Positions 27,301 through 35,673 of a DNA stretch of 45,590 nucleotides are shown here, in pieces. The notes beneath the pieces were generated by a model, which saw only the letters and a program-made list of their open reading frames with translations, was not told where the DNA came from and did no database searches. Both the position numbers and the translations under genes were made by a program. Position 1 is the stretch's first letter. Every line of letters begins with the position of its first letter. The stretch lies in assembly GCA_030066195.1 (NCBI GenBank), contig JASJCB010000066.1, positions 1 through 45,590 on the forward strand, in the 5' to 3' direction. The DNA comes from Acidobacteriota bacterium. Lineage in GTDB: Bacteria > Acidobacteriota > Holophagae > Acanthopleuribacterales > Acanthopleuribacteraceae.

Positions 27301-29697
27301 GTGCTCAAGCAAAAGTCGGCTCCAGCGAAGACCTTTCTCCAAGGCTCCGGCGCCCATCGCGGCGGTCAATGCGTGTGCATGGATCTTCAGGCACTGGTCT
27401 TTATATGCATTCCAGGGATCGGCCGGCAGTGCGCCGATACCGATCTCCAGGTACATCAGGGCATCCTGAAAAGCCAGGTTGTCCAGCGACCAACGGGCGG
27501 CCCGCATATTCAGCATAACCAATTGCAACTGTTCCAGGCTGTCGACTAACAGGTCCCGACCCGCGTTGAGACAATCTACCGTTTCGCAGATGGGGCGGCG
27601 TCCCTTAATGGACAGAGGCAATAGATAACGGCCGACTGCCGCCTTACGCTCGGCCTTTTTGCGTGTATCGACAGCCCGATCGACCGCTTCCTGGATCTGG
27701 TCGTGGACAAAGGTATACCGCTGATCCTCCAGCCAAAGCAAGCCCCGGGAAATGGCCGGTTCCAGCCCGATGGCAACCATGGTATCGCCTTCTTCCCGCA
27801 GATCGGCAAGATCGGTGCGCAGGAAGGAGCGGCCGAAGCAGGCGCCGTCCACAAGCAATTCCAGGGTGCGTTTGGGCAGTAGACCCAGTTCCCTGGCCAG
27901 AGTTGAACCAAGATCCCAATCTATCGAAACTCGGCGGACCTCGTCCAACTGCCAGGACCATTTACCGGTTTCGCTGTCCAGAAAAATGGTGCCCTCGCGG
28001 TGCAGACTTCGCAGCAGTGACTGCATGTGAAACGGGCAACCGCGAGCCCGGTTGTGGATTAAAGAGGCCAGGTCTTTTACCTTGGCGGCGGGAAGAGACA
28101 ATGAGTCGGCAAACCAGGGCGTGGTTGCCTCCGACGTTAAGGGGGTAACATGGATTTTGTTGATATGAAGGCCCTGGTCTTCAAGATTTTCCAGAACCTT
28201 GTCCATCCGTGGGTGGTGCTCCTCTTCTTCATCCCGACGCGCTACGATAACCAGTAAACCGTTAAGACCGCCGGCCTGCATGAGGTGGTCCAGCAGTTCC
28301 AAGCTATGGTCATCGGTCCATTGCAGGTCGTCCAGGAAGATGACCAGCGGGCGATCTTTTTGACAGAAGGTGCCGATAAATGCGGCAAGGGTTATCATTA
28401 AACGACGGCTGCTTTCCGCGGGATCCAAATCGGGCGGATGCGGTTGTTCGCCAAGCATGCGTTCAAGGCCGGGCGCCAGGCTGAACAGTAATCGAGCATT
28501 CCCGTCCAGAGCGTCTTCCAGGCGTTGCCGACGATCCTGCCATTCGCGGTCCGATAGTTTCAGCAGGCACTCGATAAGCTCTTCCAAAACCTGGATAAAG
28601 GCGTGAAAAGCCTTGTTTCGTCGCAAGTTCTCGAACTTGCCCTCCACGAAGAGGCAGGGTTCGCGACCTTTGATCTCGTGAACCAGGCGCGACTTGCCCA
28701 TGCCGCTGAGACCGTGAACCAGCGCCAGTTCCACACCGCCCCGCGCCACCCGGGCCAGGGAACGTTGAAGGCGGGCGATTTCCGCGTCCCGTCCGAAAAG
28801 TCCCTCGGAAATATGGAACAGGCGTGGGTAGTCGTCCTCGCCGAGAGGGTAATCGGTCAGATTGTGGAGATCGGTGATGCGTGAGGAAAGGTCTTCCAGG
28901 TCACGGACCAAACCCGCCGCGCTTTGATAGCGATCCTCGGGATTTTTGGCAATCAGCTTCAGGATCAGTCGCGAGATGACCTCGGGTACCGCGGTCGAGA
29001 CCTGGTGCGGCGGCTCGGGTTGGCGAGCGATGTGACTATAGATCCAGTCCATGGTGTCCTTGCCCTTGAAGGGCAGGCTTCCCACGGCCAATTGGTACAA
29101 AACCATTCCCAGGGAATACAAATCCGCTCGGAAATCGACGGGACGTTTCACCCGGCCGGTCTGTTCGGGCGCCATATAGGCGGGCGATCCCATGGGGCCC
29201 TGCTCCTGCTCGACGATCTCTTCGGCCTCACTGAGGGTGACGGCTATGCTGAAATCGGTGATGCGCACATCGTCGGTTTCCTTTCGGAACAGTAGATTAT
29301 TGGGTTTGATGTCGCGGTGAATGACGCCCTGCTCGTGAATGACCGCCAAACCGCGTGCAAGGCCCAAAGCAATCCTCAGGAACAGCGCCGGATTGTCCTC
29401 ATAGACAAATGGCAATTCGTGTAAGCCCACCTCGCCGAGATCTTCCTTGATCAGGTAAAGCGTCGTCTCGGAATCGTCCAGGCCGAGATACCGGCTGAGG
29501 TAGGGACTGTTGAATTTACAGCCGATATCGAATTCACGATGCAGCCGCCGCCGTTCAATCTCCCCCGGCCAGGGTGTCGCGGCTTGCTTGACAATGACCG
29601 GACGGCCGTCAGCACGAGTTCTGGCGCGATACACCAATGACTGACTGCCCTCGTAGACGAGCTCTGTAACTTCATACCCAATCAGGTTTCTTTCCAC
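24391..29697 (-). CDS. Giant Ser/Thr kinase-AAA ATPase-GAF-histidine kinase fusion
   Basis: About 1,768 residues. Domain order: Ser/Thr kinase (1-270; VIHRDIKPNNLLF, then TDFSIA in place of DFG, GSPAYMAPEQ), AAA/NACHT-like ATPase (about 310-560; Walker A HGLSGMGKSRL, Walker B LVIFLDDLQWTD), a long helical TPR-like region (about 640-1240), GAF (about 1270-1430), coiled coil, and a histidine kinase (phospho-acceptor His in SVLHNVGNILNS, ATPase motifs LVNLLKNAREAL, DSGKGIP, GHGFGLHS). Cyanobacteria and Acidobacteriota have similar multi-input kinases. No receiver is fused, so a partner is needed. I chose the GTG at 29697: it has GAGGG six bases upstream and lies after the predicted transcription start, unlike the ATG at 29727. 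Confidence 0.92.
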   Translation of the reverse strand: MERNLIGYEVTELVYEGSQSLVYRARTRADGRPVIVKQAATPWPGEIERRRLHREFDIGCKFNSPYLSRYLGLDDSETTLYLIKEDLGEVGLHELPFVYEDNPALFLRIALGLARGLAVIHEQGVIHRDIKPNNLLFRKETDDVRITDFSIAVTLSEAEEIVEQEQGPMGSPAYMAPEQTGRVKRPVDFRADLYSLGMVLYQLAVGSLPFKGKDTMDWIYSHIARQPEPPHQVSTAVPEVISRLILKLIAKNPEDRYQSAAGLVRDLEDLSSRITDLHNLTDYPLGEDDYPRLFHISEGLFGRDAEIARLQRSLARVARGGVELALVHGLSGMGKSRLVHEIKGREPCLFVEGKFENLRRNKAFHAFIQVLEELIECLLKLSDREWQDRRQRLEDALDGNARLLFSLAPGLERMLGEQPHPPDLDPAESSRRLMITLAAFIGTFCQKDRPLVIFLDDLQWTDDHSLELLDHLMQAGGLNGLLVIVARRDEEEEHHPRMDKVLENLEDQGLHINKIHVTPLTSEATTPWFADSLSLPAAKVKDLASLIHNRARGCPFHMQSLLRSLHREGTIFLDSETGKWSWQLDEVRRVSIDWDLGSTLARELGLLPKRTLELLVDGACFGRSFLRTDLADLREEGDTMVAIGLEPAISRGLLWLEDQRYTFVHDQIQEAVDRAVDTRKKAERKAAVGRYLLPLSIKGRRPICETVDCLNAGRDLLVDSLEQLQLVMLNMRAARWSLDNLAFQDALMYLEIGIGALPADPWNAYKDQCLKIHAHALTAAMGAGALEKGLRWSRLLLEHDPEPLARVQYLVAMIKIHTLQGSYHEAIDSGKTALEVLGRSIPRNIAGSLKEKLAKIDVLLEGGEIESLIDLPAMTDARQIALLSISDALIAPCYFVNQELLSWLGVTMVHTAVQHGNHPIAAHGYASLALYLGPVKGEYLTAYRFGLVSQAVQEQFGFQNIANTLIFANNLAHWVVPIREVRAINRRMIANPLSRARPQYLGYFRMFELYVPFFQGIGLLSLSQGIADARAYMRSTGNLQMVDSVDGFALCLSMLLGVTQDRDAEIAAYIQRCEKNGSIMSLTQFNVLLGLVYLLEGNHAEGLRATAYAMKQEHYTLGHLSVAQACFFDALLAAAGYRETEDPSLMDRLLAARSRMAGWAETCPKTFKPIWTLISAELADLEERTEQAWRLYDEAIAGFHGGRFHPYEALAEELAGNFWHRRGKSPFSHHHRDRAAFLYRRWGAAAKAESLMQFDPYETGERSISMTTESREMVGLDVQSMVRAAQAIAGEVDVNACLKKIIREMLEHAGARFGAVILVQEEMLYIAARGNTDRVDTLEPKPIGEDDLPGSLVRYVRRTGKDIVLDGDYEQFVDDPYFHQRRPQSVLCTPLRYMDRITGCLYLENDIMTRVFSPRRMGPLQVLLAQAAISLDNARLYADMTDLNQALRREVEDRKRAESETRALNVELEQRVKQRTRELERAQQELVDQAHQAGMADIATSVLHNVGNILNSVIISAQNVSQVATGIKLKSFDRANDKLVEMAAALPELTEKDRMLIDFYSAYAQRLHREMNKIHSGTARIQDKVEVIRQVIEAQQSYASLGAQAEVFPIDEIVREACHIIAPMMERYGVDFSVHGRAPRPIPVQKVKLIHVLVNLLKNAREALIEDKIAERRITLTIGQDVERTFMTVADSGKGIPEDALDKIFNHGFTTKSNGHGFGLHSCANALTEMGGRIWAENGEVGARFHLEIPNEPRGNPKESVSQQAGFG

Positions 29698-29732
29698 GCA
29701 TACCCTCACAATTGGAAAGATAACCATCCCCT

Positions 29733-29762
29733 ATTATATTTTCGTAAAAATAATTTTATCCA
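29733..29762 (-). promoter_or_regulatory. Sigma-70-type promoter for the giant kinase
   Basis: Read on the minus strand: TGGATA (29762-29757), 18 bases, then a perfect TATAAT (29738-29733). Transcription should begin near 29726, just past the ATG at 29727, giving a leader of about 29 nt to the GTG at 29697. The -35 box matches four of six. Confidence 0.55.
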
Positions 29763-29853
29763 TGAGCAGAACTTTGACATGAGCCCAGATCATTCATCAA
29801 GTAGATAGACTTGGGATACTTGGAGCGATTAACTCTATTGGGAAGGTCGTATG

Positions 29854-32175
29854 CTAATCCGGACGGCGGTTGTGGTCGTTAACGGGCAGGCGAATGATAA
29901 CCGTGGTGCCCTCATCCTCGATGCTGTCCACCTGGATACAGCCGCCCAGATTTTCGACGATATTATGACAGACCGACAGGCCCATGCCCGAGCGGATATC
30001 CGGTCTGGTGGTAAATGAGGGCTGAAAGATCTGGTTGATCAGGCGGGTCGGAATTCCGATGCCCGTATCCCGAAAGATCATCATGAGCTCGTCACCGGTC
30101 TGCTCGATGTCGATGCCCAGCCAGGCGGGCGCCTCGGGTTCCTTTTCCCGCCTGGCGATCACTGCCTCACAGGCATTGTTGATGACCGCCGTGAAAACTC
30201 GAGTCAGTTCGGTGGGCGAACAGACGAGATTGACCTCGCTGAGCGGCCGGTTGTATCGAAACTCGATCATGTCGAACTGACCCTGCAACAACTTGATGGT
30301 TGCGTCCAAATGGGCCGTGGCGTCTACTTCCGTGATTGCCGCCTCGTTGACCTGAAAGACCAGCCAGAGATCTTTGACGAAATCTTCGATGCGTTTGCTG
30401 CCGCCGGCAACCGTCATCAACTGCTCTTCCAGACCGGCAAGACGGTCCTTGAATTCACGCTTGATTTCTTCCTCGCCCTCACCCATCAAACCGAACAGAA
30501 AACGGCGAAAGGAGGCAAGTTGGTCGTTCAGGTTGGCGGTGCCCTGTTTCACCGGGTTATTAGCGTTATTGATGCAATGGGCTACCCCGCCGCTCAACTG
30601 GCCGAGCATGGCCATGCGTTCCTTGACAAGGGCTTTTCGTTCGGCGGCGATCCGTTCCTTGTGTTCCTCGCTCAGGCGATGCAACAGTCGGGCTCGGGCT
30701 ACCGCGGCGGTAGCGTGATCCCGGTAGCGCTGTAATTTATCGTTGTCGGAGGGTCCCAGGACCATCTCTTTCTTGCTGCCCAGAATCAGGAAACCCAGCA
30801 GATCGCCGTCAACCACCACGGTCATGGCCATCATGGATCTCGGTTGGGGAAGATGCGCAAAGCGTTCGCGATGAGGCAGGCTCGGGTAATCATCGGTGAG
30901 GTACACGCCCTCGCAGACCTCATCCAGGCCAACCACATAGCGCTCCATGGCTTCTTCCAGCGTCAACTGGATGTCGTCCAACTGGGCTTCGAACCCACGA
31001 ACAGCGGCAAAACTGAAGGTCTGGTTGCGCTCCCGCCATAACAGGAACGATCCGCGTTCGGCCCTGGGGAACAAATCGAAGCCCTTATCCAGAACCGTAT
31101 TCAACACCTTTTCCAGTTCGTGTTCGCGATTTAACACGTAGACGATCCGTTCCAGCGATTCCAGTTCCTTATTGCGATCCTGCAAGTCGCGAGTGCGCTT
31201 TTCCACCTCGAGTTGCAACACGCGGTTGATGTCCATCAGTTGTTTGGCGGCAAGATCGGCCAGGCGAAGATTGCGGATACGCAGGGTGGCCACCGCGGCC
31301 AATTGCACCAGTAACTCCAGGTCGCGCATGCGGAACTGACCCAACGAAGAGCGAGAGTACAAAACCATCATACCCAGGGTGCCTTCGCGGTCCATCAGCG
31401 GCGATGCCAGTAGGGAGCGAACCCTGGCATGATGAAGGCTCTGTGCCTGGTCGAAGATGGATTCCCGCATGACGTCGTTGAACAGTAGCGCCTTGCCCTC
31501 CTCCATGAGTTGATGGATCAAGGTTTTCGAATGAAGCGGTTTGTGGCTATACCCCGGTGAACTCCGTCGCGCCGCCTGCTCCAAACGGCCCTGGCTGTTT
31601 TGCAGATAAATGATGCCGGCGTCGCATGTCAGGTGCGCGAAGACACGCTCCAGAATCAATTCAAGCAGCAGGCTTTCGTCAACCGTTCCGCCCAGGGCCG
31701 CGTGGATGCCGTTCAACAGGTGGAAGCGCTCCGCATATTTTCGCAGTTCGTCCTGGTCCAGGTTGTCGGGCGGCAGTGAAGACGCCTCTTCCAATACCTC
31801 CAGCGCATTCTTCACGATGCCGCGTTCCAGCAGACGCTGCGGTTCATGATCGACGCCCGGGGCATCCAAAAGATGAATCTCGAAGGCGGCGCCGCGATTA
31901 CTTTGGCCCGCGGCCAGGCGAATGATCTGCCCCACCTTGATGCTGACCGGATTGGTCACCTGAAGCTTCTCCAGCCAGGTGCCGTTGTTGCTTTGCAGAT
32001 CTTCCAGGTAAAGATCCCTGCCGTCCAGGAACAAACGAGCATGACGCCTGGAAACAGCTCGATCATCGATGGTTAGCTCCACATTGGAAGAACGGCCGAT
32101 GGTGCAGTTTTCACCGTCCACGGTGACCTCATAGGGATCGGTTTCGGGGGGGACAATGCGTAGCCTGAAGGTCAT
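29854..32175 (-). CDS. FHA-GAF-GAF sensor histidine kinase
   Basis: 773 residues, soluble. FHA domain (about 1-97) with the phosphothreonine-binding signature IGRSSNVELTI, VSRRHARL and LQSNNGTWLE. Two GAF domains follow (about 150-310 and 345-500), then the kinase: GQLSGGVAHCINNANNP with the phospho-acceptor His, and ATPase motifs VINNACEAVI, DTGIGIP, SGMGLSVCHN. An FHA reader joined to a histidine kinase would let a Thr-phosphorylated protein control histidine phosphorylation; the adjacent downstream gene encodes exactly such a Ser/Thr kinase fused to a histidine kinase. No receiver is attached. AGGA lies eight bases before the start. Confidence 0.92.
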   Translation of the reverse strand: MTFRLRIVPPETDPYEVTVDGENCTIGRSSNVELTIDDRAVSRRHARLFLDGRDLYLEDLQSNNGTWLEKLQVTNPVSIKVGQIIRLAAGQSNRGAAFEIHLLDAPGVDHEPQRLLERGIVKNALEVLEEASSLPPDNLDQDELRKYAERFHLLNGIHAALGGTVDESLLLELILERVFAHLTCDAGIIYLQNSQGRLEQAARRSSPGYSHKPLHSKTLIHQLMEEGKALLFNDVMRESIFDQAQSLHHARVRSLLASPLMDREGTLGMMVLYSRSSLGQFRMRDLELLVQLAAVATLRIRNLRLADLAAKQLMDINRVLQLEVEKRTRDLQDRNKELESLERIVYVLNREHELEKVLNTVLDKGFDLFPRAERGSFLLWRERNQTFSFAAVRGFEAQLDDIQLTLEEAMERYVVGLDEVCEGVYLTDDYPSLPHRERFAHLPQPRSMMAMTVVVDGDLLGFLILGSKKEMVLGPSDNDKLQRYRDHATAAVARARLLHRLSEEHKERIAAERKALVKERMAMLGQLSGGVAHCINNANNPVKQGTANLNDQLASFRRFLFGLMGEGEEEIKREFKDRLAGLEEQLMTVAGGSKRIEDFVKDLWLVFQVNEAAITEVDATAHLDATIKLLQGQFDMIEFRYNRPLSEVNLVCSPTELTRVFTAVINNACEAVIARREKEPEAPAWLGIDIEQTGDELMMIFRDTGIGIPTRLINQIFQPSFTTRPDIRSGMGLSVCHNIVENLGGCIQVDSIEDEGTTVIIRLPVNDHNRRPD

Positions 32176-32272
32176 GGAACGTATCCTGAGTGGAGATGAA
32201 AAGCAGGTTTCCTAATCAGTAAAACTTCTCATAAGAAAACTTTCGGCTTATTCCGACAAATACTTAGCCTCT

Positions 32273-32290
32273 TGCGTAATAAGATACGCA
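32273..32290. repeat. Inverted repeat TGCGTA/TACGCA upstream of the FHA kinase
   Basis: Perfect 6-base arms around ATAAGA, about 100 bp upstream of the FHA-kinase start. Possible operator; weak evidence. Confidence 0.3.
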
Positions 32291-32384
32291 CTGAAAGCTA
32301 AAGAATAACGTGTATCGAACAGGCAGGTGGAATAAATTTTCAGAAAACAGCCTGGTTCGATCTTGTCGATAGGTATATTACGCG

Positions 32385-32416
32385 AAAAAAAAGCTGATTT
32401 CACCCGTTAAAGCAGC
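32385..32416 (-). terminator. Intrinsic terminator overlapping the stop of the small gene
   Basis: On the minus strand GCTGCTTT (32416-32409) pairs with AAATCAGC (32400-32393) around an 8-base loop, with one mismatch, followed directly by eight T residues (32392-32385). The TAA stop at 32409-32407 lies at the stem edge. This is the clearest intrinsic terminator in the window. Confidence 0.72.
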
Positions 32417-32634
32417 AGATCGATCAGGGCTCCCTTGCCGTCACTGGGAACCGGTTCCTCCGTTTGAACCAAACCGCGCTTTTCCCCTTCGCGTAAGGTG
32501 AACGCCTGCGCACCATTATGCTCCTCACGCGCCTGCAAGGCCGTGGACTGGTTGGTGCTCTCTACCTGGCGGCTCTGCGGCGGCCGCACGGGCTCAGCTT
32601 GAAGATACGTTCGTTCCAAGGGAAAGGCAATCAT
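32407..32634 (-). CDS. Small protein of unknown function
   Basis: 75 residues, not recognised. Hydrophilic and rich in Gln, Glu and Arg, starting MIAFPLERTYLQAEPVRPP and ending in a hydrophobic tail (ALIDLLL). No signal peptide, helix or cysteine is visible. AGGA lies seven bases before the ATG at 32634, and a strong terminator overlaps the stop, which together support a real short transcript. Upstream, the sequence GTTCGTTCCTG occurs twice within about 25 bp, so an in-frame ATG at 32682 falls in a repeat and is less likely as start. Confidence 0.5.
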   Translation of the reverse strand: MIAFPLERTYLQAEPVRPPQSRQVESTNQSTALQAREEHNGAQAFTLREGEKRGLVQTEEPVPSDGKGALIDLLL

Positions 32635-33149
32635 GGTTCGTTCCTGTAACTGAATACCGGTTCGTTCCTGAAATGAATACATTTCGGGTGCCGATGCAGC
32701 ACCATCTACTATTAAATCTTGTGACCGCCGGTGCGGCTGTCAAGCTATTCTTCTAACTGATTCCAAACATTACCCAAGTTTTACACAAGTTGGGTGGAGA
32801 AGCATGGGGATGCTCCTCCACCCGGAAGGATGAGATGTAGCACTTTGGGTCTGAATGACGATAGGACAGGAGGTACGACATGGTTGGGGGGCTGCCGCGC
32901 CGCCTGACGAATCGCCGTTCATTCTATCTAGCGCAATGATCGAAGGGATCACGCAATGCCGGTAGAAAAAAATTACGGAAGTATGTGTAAGCCCGTTTTC
33001 GGATGGTGATCGGGGCTTCGTCTTTGTTCCCGGGTTGGGCCCCGGCTTTGGTCTTAAACCGTATTGTTCCGGCGACACATGCAACCTATTGTGATAAAAT
33101 CAGCCGCCTTATTGAACTTCGCGTGCATGCGCCGAACATGGAGCTCTTG
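32635..33149. other. 515-bp gap before proS
   Basis: No gene that I can support. It holds the repeated GTTCGTTCCTG near 32635-32675, the pair of overlapping hairpins at 32772-32823 and presumably the proS promoter, which I cannot locate with confidence. Confidence 0.4.
32772..32823. repeat. Two overlapping, mutually exclusive hairpins upstream of proS
   Basis: Hairpin 1: ACCCAA (32772-32777) with TTGGGT (32790-32795). Hairpin 2: GGGTGGAG plus AGCAT (32792-32805) with ATGCT plus CTCCACCC (32810-32823) around a GGGG loop; 13 of 14 arm bases pair. The GGGT at 32792-32795 belongs to both, so only one can form. No T-run follows on the plus strand. Confidence 0.55.
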
Positions 33150-34883
33150 ATGAGACGATCCCGATTCATGATCAATACCCAGAAAGAAACCCCGAAAGAA
33201 GCGGTGGTGATCTCCCACATCCTGATGCTGCGAACCTGCATGATCAAGCAACTGACCTCCGGGATCTATTCCTATATGCCCCTGGCCCTGCGCTCTTTGC
33301 GCAAGATCGAGACAATCATTCGCGAGGAATTGGACGCGGCGGGCTGCCAGGAGTTGTTGATGCCCATGGTGCAACCCGCGGATCTTTGGATAGAGTCGGA
33401 TCGTTGGTCACGCTATGACGATCTTTTATGTCGCTTCAAGGATCGCAAGGGCCACGATTATTGTTTGGGCCCCACGCATGAAGAAGTGGTCACCGATATC
33501 GTTCGCCAGGAAGTGCGCAGCTACAAAGACCTGCCGGTGAACTTCTACCAGATCCAGACTAAGTTCCGAGACGAAATAAGACCCCGCTTCGGTTTGATGC
33601 GAGGGCGCGAATTCATTATGAAGGACGCCTACAGTTTCGATGTGGACCAGGAGGCGAGCGCCGAGAGCTACTGGGCCATGCACAAAGCCTACAGTAATAT
33701 CTTCGCCCGGTGCGGCCTGGAATACCGCCCCGTTGAAGCCGATTCCGGTGATATCGGCGGCAATTTCTCCCACGAATTCCACGTGTTGGCGGGCTCCGGC
33801 GAAGACCTGATCCTGAGCTGTAATAATTGTGAGTACGCGGCCAATGCCGAGCGTTGCGAACTGACCGAACCCGCCGCTTACGCGCCCGAGGGCGATGTCC
33901 CCGCGCCCGTAGAGGTGGAAACCCCGGGCAAGAAAACCATCGAGGATCTTTCAGCGTTCCTGAAGGTGAGCCCCGAACGCTGTATCAAAACCCTGCTCTT
34001 CCGCGCTGACGATGACCTGGTGGGCGCCGTATTGCCCGGCGATCGCGAATTGAACGAGGTGGTCATCAAAAACGACCGAAGCGCGGTGGTGTTCGAGATG
34101 GTGACCGACGAGGCAACCTTCCAAAAGGCCGGGTTGACCCCCGGATTCCTGGGCCCCGTCGGTTGGCCCGAGGATATCGATCTCTATGTGGACCAACGCG
34201 TCCTGGCCATGGACAACGCGGTGGCGGGCGCCAACAGGGTTGACGTGCACTTCACCGGGGTGGTGCCCGCGACGCATTTCCCCAAAAATATCAACGTTAC
34301 GCAATTGAGCGTGGCTCGCACCGGCGATACATGTCCTCGATGCGACGGCGGCACGTTCAAGGAATACCGCGGGATCGAGGTCGGCCATATCTTTATGTTG
34401 GGCTGCAAGTATTCCGAGGCCATGAAGGCCACATTCCTGGATGCCGACGGCAAGGAACAACCCATGGTCATGGGCTGTTACGGCATCGGCGTGGGTCGCA
34501 CCATGGCCGCCGCCATCGAACAGAACTACGACGATAACGGCATCATCTGGCCCGTCCAGATCGCTCCCTTCCATGTCATGCTTTTGAATCTGGATATAAA
34601 AGACGATCAGGTAAACGGGGCGGTCGAGAGCATCTACACCGGGCTGCGCGCCGCAGGTGTGGAGGTACTGGTCGACGACACTGCCGCCCGGCCCGGTCCC
34701 AAGTTCAAAGACGCCGACCTGATCGGACTGCCGCTTCAAGTCACCGTGGGCTCACGAGGACTGAAAGGAGGCCAAATCGAGTTGAAAGAGCGTCGTACGG
34801 GCGAGAAAAAATCGATTCCGCTTGCATCTGCTGTTGACGAAGTCGTTTCGGCGCTTAAGAATATGGGGTGGAACACGCCATAG
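33150..34883 (+). CDS. proS: Prolyl-tRNA synthetase, bacterial type
   Basis: 577 residues, close to the usual bacterial length of about 570. It attaches proline to tRNA-Pro in the cytoplasm. Class II motifs are present: motif 2 FRDEIRPRFGLMRGREF with KDAYSF, and motif 3 GCYGIGVGRTMAAA. The YbaK-like editing insertion lies between them (about residues 230-390; SPERCIKTLLFRADDD, GDRELNEVVIKN), which removes mischarged alanine. The anticodon-binding domain is C-terminal (about 470-577; QIAPFHVMLLNLD, GLRAAGVEVLVDD). The start MRRSRFMINTQKETPKEA aligns with family N-termini, and GGAG lies six bases upstream; an in-frame ATG at 33003 would add 49 unrelated residues. The next gene begins 12 bp after its stop. 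Confidence 0.96.
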   Translation: MRRSRFMINTQKETPKEAVVISHILMLRTCMIKQLTSGIYSYMPLALRSLRKIETIIREELDAAGCQELLMPMVQPADLWIESDRWSRYDDLLCRFKDRKGHDYCLGPTHEEVVTDIVRQEVRSYKDLPVNFYQIQTKFRDEIRPRFGLMRGREFIMKDAYSFDVDQEASAESYWAMHKAYSNIFARCGLEYRPVEADSGDIGGNFSHEFHVLAGSGEDLILSCNNCEYAANAERCELTEPAAYAPEGDVPAPVEVETPGKKTIEDLSAFLKVSPERCIKTLLFRADDDLVGAVLPGDRELNEVVIKNDRSAVVFEMVTDEATFQKAGLTPGFLGPVGWPEDIDLYVDQRVLAMDNAVAGANRVDVHFTGVVPATHFPKNINVTQLSVARTGDTCPRCDGGTFKEYRGIEVGHIFMLGCKYSEAMKATFLDADGKEQPMVMGCYGIGVGRTMAAAIEQNYDDNGIIWPVQIAPFHVMLLNLDIKDDQVNGAVESIYTGLRAAGVEVLVDDTAARPGPKFKDADLIGLPLQVTVGSRGLKGGQIELKERRTGEKKSIPLASAVDEVVSALKNMGWNTP

Positions 34884-34895
34884 GAATGGTGAGAA

Positions 34896-35351
34896 TTGCC
34901 AAGAAAGAGAATCCATCGGATTGTCGTTTATCTTTTGGACCAACATCGCCGGCGCATCCTCCTGCGCCGGAGCGCCAACGGTCCCTTCGCTAATTTGTAC
35001 GTGGCCATGAGTGCGCCCTGGAATGAAAACTTCACACCGGTAGAGATTGCGCGAACATTGGTATCGCGCACCACCAACCTGAATTTCATCTTCCTCTCCT
35101 ACGGGCCGTCCATGCCCATGCTTTTGGACGAGCGTTCGTTGAAGACCTATCCACCTTTCCACATGCAGGTCACCATGGTCGACCAGGACACGGAATACGT
35201 GGATTACGTCTACCTGGCTCAAGCCAAAGCGGCGCCGGATTTTCCCCAGGGCGCCGAGTTGGGCTGGTTCAACCAAAGCAATTTGAAAAACAGCCCGGCC
35301 CACGTGAAGCACATGGTGCACCACATCCTCAGCACGGTTGTCGTGGCTTGA
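34896..35351 (+). CDS. Nudix-fold-like protein without the Nudix box
   Basis: 151 residues. The start (RIVVYLLDQHRRRILLRRS) and end (LGWFNQSNLKNSPAHVKHMVHHIL) resemble the first strands and the last strand and helix of Nudix hydrolases. The catalytic GX5EX7REUXEEXGU box should fall near residues 45-70, where the sequence is NENFTPVEIARTLVSRTTNLNF: the Arg-Glu and Glu-Glu metal ligands are absent. It is probably a degenerate, non-hydrolytic member. The start is TTG, 12 bp after the proS stop, with AGGA about ten bases upstream, so it is likely in one operon with proS. The family call is tentative. Confidence 0.6.
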   Translation: MPRKRIHRIVVYLLDQHRRRILLRRSANGPFANLYVAMSAPWNENFTPVEIARTLVSRTTNLNFIFLSYGPSMPMLLDERSLKTYPPFHMQVTMVDQDTEYVDYVYLAQAKAAPDFPQGAELGWFNQSNLKNSPAHVKHMVHHILSTVVVA

Positions 35352-35554
35352 GACCGCTTCGGACAGCCAGGCGGAGCAGGCGATCCAGGTTGTCCGGGGT
35401 TTGTCCGGGAAACGGAAATTCGGTGATTCTGCTTACCTGCTTATTAGGTTTTTGAAACGAATGCCTGTAACCAATTCTTGTTGAATTGCTTACGGCCTGT
35501 CAGCCGCCTTGGAGGGCCTTGAAATAGTACATACATGGTGCCCCATGGCTACAT

Positions 35555-35570
35555 CCTTTCCTCGGAAAGG
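35555..35570. repeat. Palindrome CCTTTCC-TC-GGAAAGG
   Basis: Perfect 7-base arms with a two-base centre, flanked by the crossing repeats GCTACAT/ATGTAGC and CCCATG/CATGGG, which could pair in a pseudoknot-like order. Confidence 0.45.
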
Positions 35571-35673
35571 CAGCAACATGGGACATGTAGCTACTTTCTC
35601 GGGAAAAATTGTACGGGTGGGGATTCTCATGGGTACTATCCCCGGCTCAGGATGTACGGGTATGGTCTTCCGA

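Noticed and set aside
32772..32823. T-box riboswitch for proS
   Set aside because: No T-box sequence, specifier loop or terminator/antiterminator with T-run is visible, and the element is over 320 nt from the start codon.
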